64,000 nt of DNA from Paracoccus xiamenensis (GTDB taxonomy: Bacteria; Pseudomonadota; Alphaproteobacteria; Rhodobacterales; Rhodobacteraceae): contig NZ_JAAOHY010000001.1 of the NCBI RefSeq assembly GCF_011308835.1, positions 806,001 to 870,000 on the forward strand, in the 5' to 3' direction. Each line of letters starts with the position of its first letter. The stretch's first letter is position 1. Below, one piece after another: positions 22,734 through 31,291 of the stretch. The notes under the pieces were generated by a model. It saw only the letters and a list, made by a program, of their open reading frames with translations. It searched no databases and was not told where the DNA came from. A program made the translations under genes and the position numbers.

Positions 22734-22762
22734 TAATATTCCGCCGCTGCCCGCTTTGCCAA
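22734..22762 (-). promoter_or_regulatory. Sigma70-type promoter of psuK-psuG
   Basis: On the minus strand TTGGCA and ATATTA are separated by 17 bases, and the -10 element ends 24 bases before the psuK start codon. Confidence 0.5.
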
Positions 22763-22768
22763 GACGGC

Positions 22769-25222
22769 CTAGCGGCCCGCAGGCCCGGCTGCGGCGGGAA
22801 GCAGCCGCGTGACACCCGCCGCCGCCGCCCGCGCGAGATCCGGGTCCAGCGACATCGTCACATATTCGCCGCGCCGCCATTTCACCGCAAGGTCGTCATA
22901 ATGGCGCGAGAAGGGATGCCCCGACTGGCCCGAAGCGATGATGAAGACCGAGCTGTCGGGGTCCGCCAGATCGTAAACGCCGCGATAGCCCGCCCCGCTG
23001 ATCGGCTGGAACGGGCGTCCGCCCGCGTCCTGCGCCGGTGCGCGTGCCAGCGTGGTATCGCCGCCCGACAGCGATTGGCGCAGATTGGCGATCCAGCCGA
23101 GGCGCGGGATCGGCCCAAGCGCGGGGTGCATCTGCACGGCCTCATGCGCATCGCCCCAACGCCAGCTGGTCACATCGGGGCCGTAGCGGTCGGTCAGGTC
23201 CAGGATCGCCGCATCCAGCGCCTGCCGGGCCAAGGTTGAACAGGATTCGACCGCCGCCGACTGGCGGATATCGCACCAGGCCGCCGCGCCGCCACGATTG
23301 CGATAGACCCGCTCGATAAAGGCTGGCTGAAGGGGGGCGATGTGATCGGCCAGCGGGCCCAGCTCGTCCCGGATCAGGCGATCCTGAAGCGCGCGCATCC
23401 AGGCGGCATAGATCAGCGGTTCGGGCAGGTGTTCGCTCATCGCGCCGTCCCATTCTGCCAGCAGGCGCAGGGCATCCTGGCGCTGGCGTTCGGGCGTGCC
23501 TTGGGCCGCCGGCTCGCCTGCGAACCACAGATCGGCACCGACCAGCGGCAGCAGCGCGCGGGCGGCGGGGCTGACGATGTCCAGTTGGGTTTCGATGAAA
23601 CTGTCGCGGCTATGGACCTCGCGGCCGTCCAGAAGCCGGCGCAGACGTTCGCGGCGCAGGGCGGAATCGCCATCGAAGCCGTAAGCGCCGCCGCTTAGCG
23701 CGCCGGTCGACAGATCAAGCCCGTTTTCCGTCGCATCCGGCGATTCCGGGCGACCGAGGCCTTGCCAGCGGTTGCCGGCGATCCAGCCCGGCGTCGGCAT
23801 CCGACCTTTGGTGGCGTGATCCGCCAGCCGCTGCGGGACCAGCCCGATCAGCCGTTCAGCAATGCCGTCGCGATCGGCCAGCGACAGCCGCACGGCCGGG
23901 GCAACCCAGTCCTGCGCGGCGGTGAAGGCAGCGTTGCGGTCGGGCGCGGTCATGACGCCGATCAGCGCGCTCATGGTTCGGTCGTCCGAGGTCAACCCGG
24001 TCCAGTTCAGCGAGGCGGCAAACCCCGCCGGCATGACCGAACCGAGGCCAAAGCTTGTTGCCGACAGCAGCGGGCCGTTTTCGGTCTCGCGCAGGGTGAT
24101 GGCACGGTCCTCGCTGTCGCGGACGCGGATGATCTCGCGCCGGGCGGTGAAATCCTGCCAGCCGGTGACGCCGCGATAACGGTTCATGTCGCCGGGCTGG
24201 ATCTCCTCGATATGGATGTCGGCATCGTCGATCTGGGCGGGCACGAAGCCCCAGGCCAGCTTGGCCGAACGTCCCGACATCACCGCCGGGATCCCTGGAA
24301 TGGTGGCCCCGATCACATCGCCCGATTGCAGCTGCATCCGCGCCAGATACCACAGCGACGGCAGGGTCAGCGCCGCCTGCGGGTCGTTTGCCAGCAGCGG
24401 CTGGCCGGCGGTGGTGCGCTGCCCGTCGGCGGCGAAGGCCGTGGCGCCGTTGCCTGCGAAGGGCCGCAGATAGCCGGCGAGGTCATAGGGCCAGTCCTGT
24501 CCCCCGGCGGGCTGCGTGGGCGAGATACGGGCCGCTGAAAACAGCGTCGCATAGGCCGGCATGGCCGGTTCGCCCAGGCCCGCGACCAGGTCCTGCCCGC
24601 GTTCGGGCGCCACCAGCGACAGCTGGGCGCGCAGCACCTCGGCCGGGATCTGGCGGCTGCTGGCGGCGGCGAACAGTTTCAGGATGGCCAGCGAATCGGC
24701 AGGCTGCCAATAGGCGATGTCATCGGGAAACAGGAAGAATTCCGGGGCGCCTCGGCCAAGCGCGCCTTGATTGACGATCTCGATCCACTGATTCACACCA
24801 TCGGCATAGGCCTGCAACGCCTCGCGCGTCTGTGGCGTCTGTGCCGCCAGCGAGGCGCGGGCGACCCTTGCGATCCCGATGCGCCTGGCCAGATCATCGG
24901 CCGGCAGGGCGCGGGTGCCATAAATCTCGGCCAGACGACCCTGCGCGGCGCGGCGCAGAACGGTCATCTGGAACAGCCGGTCCTGCGCATGGGCAAGACC
25001 AAGCGCGAAATAGGCGTCGCTATCGGCTGTGGCAAAGATATGCGGCACGTTCTCGGTCGACCGGACGATCTCGACCGGCTGGGTAATCCCGGCCACGCGA
25101 TAACTGGCGTCATAATCGGGCAAAGAGCGGACGGCGAAATACCAGATCAGCCCCGTTGCCAGCAACAGCCCGACGATCAAACCGAGGGTCAGCCGCAAAA
25201 ACCAGCGGAACAGGGTCAACAT
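22769..25222 (-). CDS. Penicillin-acylase-family protein, predicted inactive
   Basis: An 817-residue Ntn-hydrolase homologue with an N-terminal membrane anchor (about 9-28, LTLGLIVGLLLATGLIWYF). The alpha-chain segment VEIVRSTENVPHIFA and the FALGLAHAQDRLFQM block are typical. In active members the beta chain begins with a nucleophilic Ser released by self-cleavage. Aligned without gaps to the cephalosporin-acylase pattern SNSWAV...NPH, this protein has A260-T-A-F and, at beta-23, Q282 instead of His. Both the nucleophile and its partner are thus missing, so maturation and amidase activity are unlikely unless T261 substitutes. The ATG at 25222 is preferred over an in-frame TTG at 25243. Its upstream neighbour is divergent. 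Confidence 0.8.
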   Translation of the reverse strand: MLTLFRWFLRLTLGLIVGLLLATGLIWYFAVRSLPDYDASYRVAGITQPVEIVRSTENVPHIFATADSDAYFALGLAHAQDRLFQMTVLRRAAQGRLAEIYGTRALPADDLARRIGIARVARASLAAQTPQTREALQAYADGVNQWIEIVNQGALGRGAPEFFLFPDDIAYWQPADSLAILKLFAAASSRQIPAEVLRAQLSLVAPERGQDLVAGLGEPAMPAYATLFSAARISPTQPAGGQDWPYDLAGYLRPFAGNGATAFAADGQRTTAGQPLLANDPQAALTLPSLWYLARMQLQSGDVIGATIPGIPAVMSGRSAKLAWGFVPAQIDDADIHIEEIQPGDMNRYRGVTGWQDFTARREIIRVRDSEDRAITLRETENGPLLSATSFGLGSVMPAGFAASLNWTGLTSDDRTMSALIGVMTAPDRNAAFTAAQDWVAPAVRLSLADRDGIAERLIGLVPQRLADHATKGRMPTPGWIAGNRWQGLGRPESPDATENGLDLSTGALSGGAYGFDGDSALRRERLRRLLDGREVHSRDSFIETQLDIVSPAARALLPLVGADLWFAGEPAAQGTPERQRQDALRLLAEWDGAMSEHLPEPLIYAAWMRALQDRLIRDELGPLADHIAPLQPAFIERVYRNRGGAAAWCDIRQSAAVESCSTLARQALDAAILDLTDRYGPDVTSWRWGDAHEAVQMHPALGPIPRLGWIANLRQSLSGGDTTLARAPAQDAGGRPFQPISGAGYRGVYDLADPDSSVFIIASGQSGHPFSRHYDDLAVKWRRGEYVTMSLDPDLARAAAAGVTRLLPAAAGPAGR

Positions 25223-25346
25223 GTCGGGCAGGGTCCTTCGCAACGCCCTCGCTTGACCGCGGGGCCGGGGGGTGGTGTCTTTGCGGTTGTGTAGGCCAAG
25301 CGAAGCTGGCTTTCAACGCGGATAACAGCAGGACAAGGGGGCCTTT

Positions 25347-26213
25347 ATGGCGAAGGTGGCATTTCTGGGACTGGGCGTGATGGGGTTTCCGATGGCGGGC
25401 CATCTGGCGGCGGCGGGCCATGATGTCACCGTCTATAACCGCAGCGCAGCCAAGGCCGCAGACTGGGTTTCGCGGCACGGCGGCAGCGCTGCGGCAACCC
25501 CGCGAGAGGCCGCCTCGGGCGCGGAATTCGTCATGGCCTGCGTGGGCAATGATGACGACCTGCGCAGCATCTGCCTGGGCGATGATGGCGCATTCGCCGG
25601 CATGGCGACCGGCGCGGTCTTTGTCGATCACACCACGGTTTCGGCGCGGGTCACGCGCGAGTTGGCCGAAAAAGCCGCCGAGACCGGGATCGGCTATGTC
25701 GACGGGCCGGTTTCGGGCGGGCAGGCGGGTGCCGAGAATGGCCAGCTTTCGGTAATGTGCGGCGGCGAACAGGGCGAATTCGACCGCGCCCAGCCGGTGA
25801 TCGACGCCTATGCCAAGATCTGCCGGCTGATGGGGCCGGTGGGGGCCGGGCAGACGACTAAGATGTGCAACCAGATCGCCATTGCCGGTCTGGTGCAGGC
25901 GCTGTCTGAATCGCTGCGCTTCGCCGAGGCCTCGGGGCTGGACATCGAAAAGGTGGTCGAGGTCATCAGTCAGGGCGCCGCCGGCAGCTGGCAGATGTCG
26001 AACCGCCACAAGACCATGGCGGCGGACGAATTCGACCACGGTTTCGCCGTCGACTGGATGCGCAAGGATCTGGGGATCTGTCTGGACGCCGGCGACGATC
26101 TGGGCGTCAGCCTGCCGGTCACCGCGCTGGTGGATCAGTTCTACAAAGAGGTGCAGGGCATGGGCGGCGGGCGTTGGGACACCTCGTCACTGATCGCCAG
26201 GTTGCGGCGCTAG
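25347..26213 (+). CDS. 3-hydroxyisobutyrate/tartronate-semialdehyde reductase family dehydrogenase
   Basis: A beta-hydroxyacid dehydrogenase of 288 residues. The NAD(P) loop is GLGVMGFPMAG (8-18), the substrate motif is DGPVSGGQAGAENG (about 119-132), and the catalytic lysine is about K172 in KMCNQIAIAG. Members reduce or oxidise short 3-hydroxyacids such as 3-hydroxyisobutyrate, tartronate semialdehyde or L-serine; sequence alone does not settle which. It stands alone on the plus strand and ends convergently with the TRAP binding-protein gene across a strong hairpin. The C-terminus (MGGGRWDTSSLIARL) resembles GarR/HibD relatives. Confidence 0.85.
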   Translation: MAKVAFLGLGVMGFPMAGHLAAAGHDVTVYNRSAAKAADWVSRHGGSAAATPREAASGAEFVMACVGNDDDLRSICLGDDGAFAGMATGAVFVDHTTVSARVTRELAEKAAETGIGYVDGPVSGGQAGAENGQLSVMCGGEQGEFDRAQPVIDAYAKICRLMGPVGAGQTTKMCNQIAIAGLVQALSESLRFAEASGLDIEKVVEVISQGAAGSWQMSNRHKTMAADEFDHGFAVDWMRKDLGICLDAGDDLGVSLPVTALVDQFYKEVQGMGGGRWDTSSLIARLRR

Positions 26214-26221
26214 GGCCTGAC

Positions 26222-26246
26222 CCGGGCGGCGGGGTGCGCCGCCCGG
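26222..26246. terminator. Bidirectional hairpin terminator
   Basis: CCGGGCGGC and GCCGCCCGG pair perfectly over 9 bp around a 7-base loop. The hairpin fills the 40-base gap between two convergent genes. Confidence 0.65.
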
Positions 26247-26253
26247 ACCTGTT

Positions 26254-27303
26254 TCAGTTGATCTCGGACGCGCGTTCTGCATCAACCTCGGACTGGGCGG
26301 CGGCCACGGCTTCCTCAAAGGCGGCGAAGACTTCGGCGCCGTCTTCGACGCTGGTCGTGAACCATTCATAGACCGGGGCGGCGGCTTCCTGGAATGCGGC
26401 CTTTTCTTCGGCGGTGGGCACATAAAGATCGCCGCCTGCAGCCGCAAATTCCTCGTACCCCGCGATGGACTTGCGCTTGGGGCTGGCGAAGGTGGCCTGC
26501 TGCAATTGATAGAAGCCATCGGCGACGATCTGGCGCATATCCTCGGGCATGGACATGAACCTGTCGTTCGACATGAACCAGAACCCGCCCATATAGGAAT
26601 GGTTGTCCAGCGTCAGATAGTTCAGACCCGCATCGGGGAATTTCATGTTCATGATGTCGGTGATGCCGTTCTGCGTGCCCTCGACGACGCCGGTCTGCAA
26701 CGAGGTGAACAGGTCGGGCCAGGGGATCGGCGTGGGCGAGGCACCAAGCGCGCGCACCAGTTCCTGCGGCAGGTCGGCCTCGACCGTGCGCAGCTTCATT
26801 CCGGCCAGATCGGCGGGGGTCTGCACGCGCTTTTCCGTATTGGCGATGCTGCGCCAGCCGCCGGTATTGCCGATGGTCATCAGACGGATCTTGCCGCCGC
26901 TGCTGTCCAGCATCCTGTCGCGCAGCATGGTGGGGAAATCGCTGGTCAAGACCGCCTCTGCGACGCGGTCGTCACTCATCAGATATGGCAGGTCAAGAAT
27001 TTGAATATACGGGAAAATCCCTGCCGCACCGCCCGAGGTCGACATGAAAATGTCGATTGAGCCGTCGGCCACACCCTGCAGGCACTCGGCACCATTGCCG
27101 CAAAGCTGGGTCCCGATGAACAGATCGACCTTGATCGCACCGTTCGAGGCGTTCTCGACATAATTCTTGAACACGACCAGCCCGTCGAAATCCTCGTCCT
27201 GCTCGTTGGAATTGGCGGTTGCGCGCAGGGTGTATTCCTGGGCCGCGCCGGTCCCCGCAAGGGCCGCCAGCAGCAGCATAGAGGTCAATGTCGTCTTCAG
27301 CAT
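26254..27303 (-). CDS. TRAP transporter substrate-binding protein, DctP family
   Basis: A periplasmic binding protein of 349 residues with a signal peptide (1-21, cleavage after GTGAAQ). The DctP core is evident: GIFPYIQILDLPYLM, GGWRSIANTEKRVQTPADLAGMK-type helix, and the arginine in KLRTVEADLPQE that usually anchors the carboxylate of the ligand. It is followed by PIPWPDLFTSLQTGVVEG. The order is dctQ-dctM-dctP on the minus strand, all close together. A GGGAGAAG ribosome site precedes the ATG. The ligand is probably a small organic or sugar acid but is not assignable. Part of the C-terminal tail is Glu/Ala-rich and likely helical. Confidence 0.9.
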   Translation of the reverse strand: MLKTTLTSMLLLAALAGTGAAQEYTLRATANSNEQDEDFDGLVVFKNYVENASNGAIKVDLFIGTQLCGNGAECLQGVADGSIDIFMSTSGGAAGIFPYIQILDLPYLMSDDRVAEAVLTSDFPTMLRDRMLDSSGGKIRLMTIGNTGGWRSIANTEKRVQTPADLAGMKLRTVEADLPQELVRALGASPTPIPWPDLFTSLQTGVVEGTQNGITDIMNMKFPDAGLNYLTLDNHSYMGGFWFMSNDRFMSMPEDMRQIVADGFYQLQQATFASPKRKSIAGYEEFAAAGGDLYVPTAEEKAAFQEAAAPVYEWFTTSVEDGAEVFAAFEEAVAAAQSEVDAERASEIN

Positions 27304-27335
27304 CGTCTTCTCCCGTGTTGGTGGTTCATTCCTAC

Positions 27336-28625
27336 CTAATCGGCGAAGCCCGTCAAACGCGGGACAGTCATCGAGATGGCGGGGACATAGGTGATCAGAA
27401 AGATCACGGCGATCTCCATCAGCAGGAAGGGCAGGATTGCGCGGGATATGGTAGAGATCCGCTCTCCTGAAACAGATGAGGCCACGAACAGCACCAGCCC
27501 CATCGGCGGCGTGATCAGGCCCACGGTCAGGTTTACCGACATGATGATGGCGAAATGGATCGGATCGACCCCCATCTGGGTAAAGATCGGCCCCAACACC
27601 GGGCCAAGGATGATGATCGCAGGGCCGGCATCCAGAAACATGCCGATACCGAACAGCAGAAGATTGATGAGGAACAGCAGGATCAGCGGGTTTTCCGACA
27701 GGCCGAGGATCATCTCGGCCAGGATTTCGGGTGCGTGCGACAGGCTGACCACGGTCTTGAAGGCCATGGCCGCACCAACCAGCAACAGGACGACCGCCGA
27801 CATCGCCGCAGCGCGTTGCAGGATGCCCGGGATGTCGCGCAAGGTCAGCGTGCGCATGACGAACAGCCCTATCATCAGCCCGTATGCGGCGGCGACAGCG
27901 GCGGCTTCGGTTGGTGTGAAGACGCCGCCAAGGATGCCACCCATGATGATGACGGGGGTCATCAGCGGAAAGAAGGCCCGCAGGCTGGCCTGGCCGCGTT
28001 CGCGCCAGCTGGTCTTGCGGCTGGCAATGGGGAAATCATACCGGTCGGCCATGACCTTCACCATCAGCATCAGTGACAGTCCGACCATAACACCGGGCAG
28101 GATGCCCGCCAGAAACAGCGCCGCCACGCTTTCGCCCATGACATAGGCATAGATGATCATAATCCCCGACGGCGGGATGATCGGCCCGATCACGCTGGAG
28201 GCCGCGGTGATCGCGGCCGAAAACCGCCGCGTATAACCCTGCTTTTCCATCGCCGGGATCAGCATCGACCCAAGCGCCGAAGTGTCCGCGACCGCCGAAC
28301 CCGAAAGCCCCGCAAACAACATCGAGGACAGGATGTTCACATGCGCAAGCCCGCCGCGCAGATGGCCCATCAACGCCTGACTGAACTCGACCAGCCTTTC
28401 GGTGATGCCGCCGCGATTCATCAGCTCGCCCGCCAGCATGAAGAAAGGGATCGCCATCAGCGGAAAGCTGTCCATGCCGTTATAGGCGTTGCGATACAGC
28501 AGCGCGACATCGCGCTCCTGCCCGTTCAACCACAGCACAAGACCGGGCGCGGCCAGAAGCGCAAAAAAGACCGGCAGGCCGATCATCAACAGGATCAGGA
28601 ACAGGGGCAGAAACCAGATCAGCAT
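27336..28625 (-). CDS. TRAP transporter large permease, DctM family
   Basis: The 429-residue protein is the sodium-coupled translocation subunit of the TRAP system, with about 12 membrane helices. It has the family motifs PFFMLAGELMNRGG, SMLFAGLSGSAVADTSALGSM and GPIIPPSGIMIIYA in the N-half, with the inverted counterpart FLDAGPAIIILGP and TPPMGLVLFV in the C-half. Its ATG overlaps the dctQ stop by one base (TAATG), so the two permease subunits are translated together. Confidence 0.94.
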   Translation of the reverse strand: MLIWFLPLFLILLMIGLPVFFALLAAPGLVLWLNGQERDVALLYRNAYNGMDSFPLMAIPFFMLAGELMNRGGITERLVEFSQALMGHLRGGLAHVNILSSMLFAGLSGSAVADTSALGSMLIPAMEKQGYTRRFSAAITAASSVIGPIIPPSGIMIIYAYVMGESVAALFLAGILPGVMVGLSLMLMVKVMADRYDFPIASRKTSWRERGQASLRAFFPLMTPVIIMGGILGGVFTPTEAAAVAAAYGLMIGLFVMRTLTLRDIPGILQRAAAMSAVVLLLVGAAMAFKTVVSLSHAPEILAEMILGLSENPLILLFLINLLLFGIGMFLDAGPAIIILGPVLGPIFTQMGVDPIHFAIIMSVNLTVGLITPPMGLVLFVASSVSGERISTISRAILPFLLMEIAVIFLITYVPAISMTVPRLTGFAD

Positions 28626-29215
28626 TACTCGGCCTCGGCGATGGCGACGGGGGGGATCGGGGTCAGGGCGGCCTCATGCCCCAGCAGGCGGATCAGGCTG
28701 CGCAGGATCAGTTCGGCATTGACCATTGCGAGCAGGACAAAGCCCGTGAACAGCGACAGATACATCCATGCAAGCTTGATCCGCATCGCCTGCATGCCGA
28801 TCAGGTCCAGCGGCAGGCGTAACGAGGATGAATTGAACAGCCAGCCCGAGCCGACATGTTTCCAGCCGAAATGCAGCGCCATTGCCAGCACCGCGCCCGA
28901 GACGATCAACAGCAGCAGCGAAAGAAGCGCGGACAGGCGCGGGGGCAAGGCCAGATCCAGCATGTCGATGGCGACGAAACCGCCCCGGCGATAGACGGCG
29001 GGTGCTGCCAGCCCGGTCATCCACAGCATCAGAAACCGCGCGGCTTCCTCGGGCCACGGCAGGGCGCTGTTCAGCACATAGCGGCAGAAGACCTGCACCA
29101 GGATCACCACCACCATCAGCGCCAGCGCCGATGCGGCAAGGATCGCGCCTAACCGAGCCAGCCGCGCGTTGATCCATTCCAGCGGCTTCAACGCTCCCAA
29201 CAGCATTTCGCCCAT
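28625..29215 (-). CDS. TRAP transporter small permease, DctQ family
   Basis: The 197-residue DctQ subunit has four membrane helices (about 24-46, 60-78, 95-117 and 140-165). The conserved features are FCRYVLNSALPWPEEAARFLMLW near residue 45 and the RRGGFVAID segment. It partners DctM. The start is at 29215 or three bases upstream (two adjacent ATGs); AAGGAG is best spaced for the second, which I used. An open frame runs far upstream of it but has no DctQ similarity. It is divergent from the YeiH gene. Confidence 0.9.
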   Translation of the reverse strand: MGEMLLGALKPLEWINARLARLGAILAASALALMVVVILVQVFCRYVLNSALPWPEEAARFLMLWMTGLAAPAVYRRGGFVAIDMLDLALPPRLSALLSLLLLIVSGAVLAMALHFGWKHVGSGWLFNSSSLRLPLDLIGMQAMRIKLAWMYLSLFTGFVLLAMVNAELILRSLIRLLGHEAALTPIPPVAIAEAE

Positions 29216-29506
29216 CATGTCTCCTTTTATCGCGCCCGATCCGGCCCTTTCACTCGATGCCAGCTTTGGGGCGGACGCCTTCGCGTCGCTACCCGGTGCC
29301 GGACAGGGCCGAGCCTCGGCATTCGGCGCGCGACAGGCAAGCCGAAATCGGCAGCCCCCGCGCCGGAGTGCGGGGCCGGTCGGAATTGCCGCCCCGATCA
29401 GGTCATTCGCCAAGGATCGAGACCGCGCCTGATGGGGCGCGGCCCTTGACTTCGCGGTGCCATGGGCGGATTGCGGCCGACAACTGATCTGGGCAGGAGA
29501 AGGCCG

Positions 29507-30502
29507 ATGCGGGCGGAAATGGGGCGCGATTGGGCCCATCGAATGGTGCCGGGCTTGCTGGTGGCGGTGCTGGTGGCGGTGGCGGCGCAATTCGTGGCCG
29601 AACATTACGGCGCACCGGCGATGCTGATGGCGCTGCTGTTCGGGATCGCGCTGAACTTCCTTGGACAAGAGGGCCGCGCGGTCGAAGGGATCGGCTTTGC
29701 CAACCGTGTTGTGCTGCGGGTTGGCGTGGCGCTGATGGGTGCGCGGATCAGCGCCGGGCTGCTGGCGGATCTGGGGGTTGGCACGATCGCCATGCTGGTC
29801 CTTGGCATTGTGCTGACCATCGGTGCAGGCGTGGTGCTGGGCCGGCTGCTGCGGCAGGATCCGCGTTTTTCGGTGCTGACCGCGGGGGCGGTCGCGATCT
29901 GTGGGGTATCGGCGGCCATTGCCATTGCCGCCGTGCAGCCGCGCACCGAAAAAAGCGATCAGCAGCTGATGTTCACCGTGCTGGGCATCACCATGTTGTC
30001 GACGCTGGCGATGATCCTTTATCCCGCCATTGCCGCCGCCTTCGGGATGACCGACCGCATGGCGGGGATCTTCCTTGGCGGTACGATCCACGATGTTGCG
30101 CAGGTGGTCGGGGCCGGGTTCTCCATCTCGGATGAGGCCGGAGAGACCGCGACCCTGGTCAAGCTGATCCGGGTCAGCATGCTTGCGCCGGTGGTGATTG
30201 CCCTGTCGCTTTGCTACCGCGGTCGGGGGGCGACGGCCGGGGCGGGGGTGCCGCTGCCCGGCTTCGTGATCGGCTTTGCGGTGCTGGCGGCCATCAACTC
30301 GCTTGGCTGGCTGCCCGAACCGGTCAGGGCGGCGCTGCAACAGCTGTCCGGCTGGGCGCTGCTGATCGCCATCGCCGCAGTCGGAATGCGCACCCGACTG
30401 GATCAGGTCCTGAAGGTCGGACCCGGTGCGATCGCGTTGCTTGTGGCCGAGACGCTTTTTCTGGCAGGCTTCGTTCTGATCGTCTGCGAGCTCCTCGTCT
30501 GA
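29507..30502 (+). CDS. YeiH/UPF0324 family membrane protein
   Basis: A multi-pass membrane protein of 331 residues with about ten helices, of the UPF0324 (YeiH) family. Typical segments are ALLFGIALNFLG, GVALMGARIS, VAICGVSAAIAIAAV and FLGGTIHDVAQVVGAG. Some relatives have been linked to sulphonate or sulphite-related export, but that function is not shown here. GGAGAAGG precedes the ATG at 29507, which decides it over the in-frame ATG at 29462. The 291-base stretch upstream, shared with dctQ, shows no gene or clear motif. A hairpin terminator follows. Confidence 0.85.
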   Translation: MRAEMGRDWAHRMVPGLLVAVLVAVAAQFVAEHYGAPAMLMALLFGIALNFLGQEGRAVEGIGFANRVVLRVGVALMGARISAGLLADLGVGTIAMLVLGIVLTIGAGVVLGRLLRQDPRFSVLTAGAVAICGVSAAIAIAAVQPRTEKSDQQLMFTVLGITMLSTLAMILYPAIAAAFGMTDRMAGIFLGGTIHDVAQVVGAGFSISDEAGETATLVKLIRVSMLAPVVIALSLCYRGRGATAGAGVPLPGFVIGFAVLAAINSLGWLPEPVRAALQQLSGWALLIAIAAVGMRTRLDQVLKVGPGAIALLVAETLFLAGFVLIVCELLV

Positions 30503-30503
30503 A

Positions 30504-30532
30504 CGCGCCCGGAACCCAGTCCGCCGGGCGCG
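30504..30532. terminator. Bidirectional hairpin terminator
   Basis: CGCGCCCGG and CCGGGCGCG pair over 9 bp around an 11-base loop, between the ends of the convergent YeiH and sugar ABC ATPase genes. Confidence 0.6.
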
Positions 30533-30550
30533 GCGGTTCGTGACCCGAGG

Positions 30551-31291
30551 CTACAGCGTCGCGCCCATCATCATCCGGACGATCTCTTCGTCATTGGTCT
30601 CGGCTGGGCGGCGCTCGCCCGCCACCACGCCGCGCGCCAGCACGATGATCCGGTCGGCGGCGGCGAAGATGTCGGGCAGGTTGTGCGAGATCAGGATGAT
30701 CCCCACACCCTTCGCTTTCAGCCGATGGATCAGCGCCATGACCTCGCGCTGCTCGGGCACACCAAGCGCCGCCGTGGGTTCGTCCATGATGACAAGCCCG
30801 GCCTGCCAATGGATCGCGCGGGCGATGGCAATGGCCTGACGCTGGCCGCCCGACATCTCGCGCACGGGTGCGGCCGGGTCGGGGACGACGATACCAAGGC
30901 TTTTCATCACCTCGACCGCGTCGTCCCGCATCGTCTTGCGGTCCAGAAACGGCAGGCCAAAGCGGCGGATCGTGCGTTCGCGGCCCAGATACAGGTTCAG
31001 GCCGGGGTCCAGATTGTCGGCAAGCGCGAGATCCTGATAGATCGTCTCGATCCCGGCCGTCCGCACGGCCTCGGGCGTCTTGCCGGTCAGCAGGTCGCCA
31101 TTCAGAAAGACCTGGCCATCAGTCGGCTGATAGACGCCAGAGATCATCTTGATGACCGTGGATTTGCCGGCCCCGTTATCGCCCGCCAGCACCACGCATT
31201 CGCCCGGACCGACGGTGAAGGTGACGTTCTTCACCGCCTCATTGCCGCCGAAACGCTTGCGCAGGCCTTCGACCTTCAGCAGTTCGCTCAT
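30551..31291 (-). CDS. Sugar ABC transporter ATP-binding protein (CUT2, single domain)
   Basis: The 246-residue ATPase has Walker A GDNGAGKST (38-46), signature MSGGQRQAIAIARA, Walker B LVIMDEPTAALGV and a switch His in LISHNL. Most CUT2 (ribose-type) ATPases are tandem duplications of about 500 residues. This one has a single domain, as in the fructose system FrcA, so the transporter would use a homodimer. The ATG at 31291 overlaps the permease stop by 4 bases. It is the last gene of a leftward operon that starts with an SDR gene. Confidence 0.92.
   Translation of the reverse strand: MSELLKVEGLRKRFGGNEAVKNVTFTVGPGECVVLAGDNGAGKSTVIKMISGVYQPTDGQVFLNGDLLTGKTPEAVRTAGIETIYQDLALADNLDPGLNLYLGRERTIRRFGLPFLDRKTMRDDAVEVMKSLGIVVPDPAAPVREMSGGQRQAIAIARAIHWQAGLVIMDEPTAALGVPEQREVMALIHRLKAKGVGIILISHNLPDIFAAADRIIVLARGVVAGERRPAETNDEEIVRMMMGATL

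Noticed and set aside
29216..29506. Small plus-strand gene (87 codons) in the dctQ-yeiH gap
   Set aside because: It begins inside dctQ, lacks a ribosome site, and its Ala/Arg/Pro-rich translation shows no family signature.
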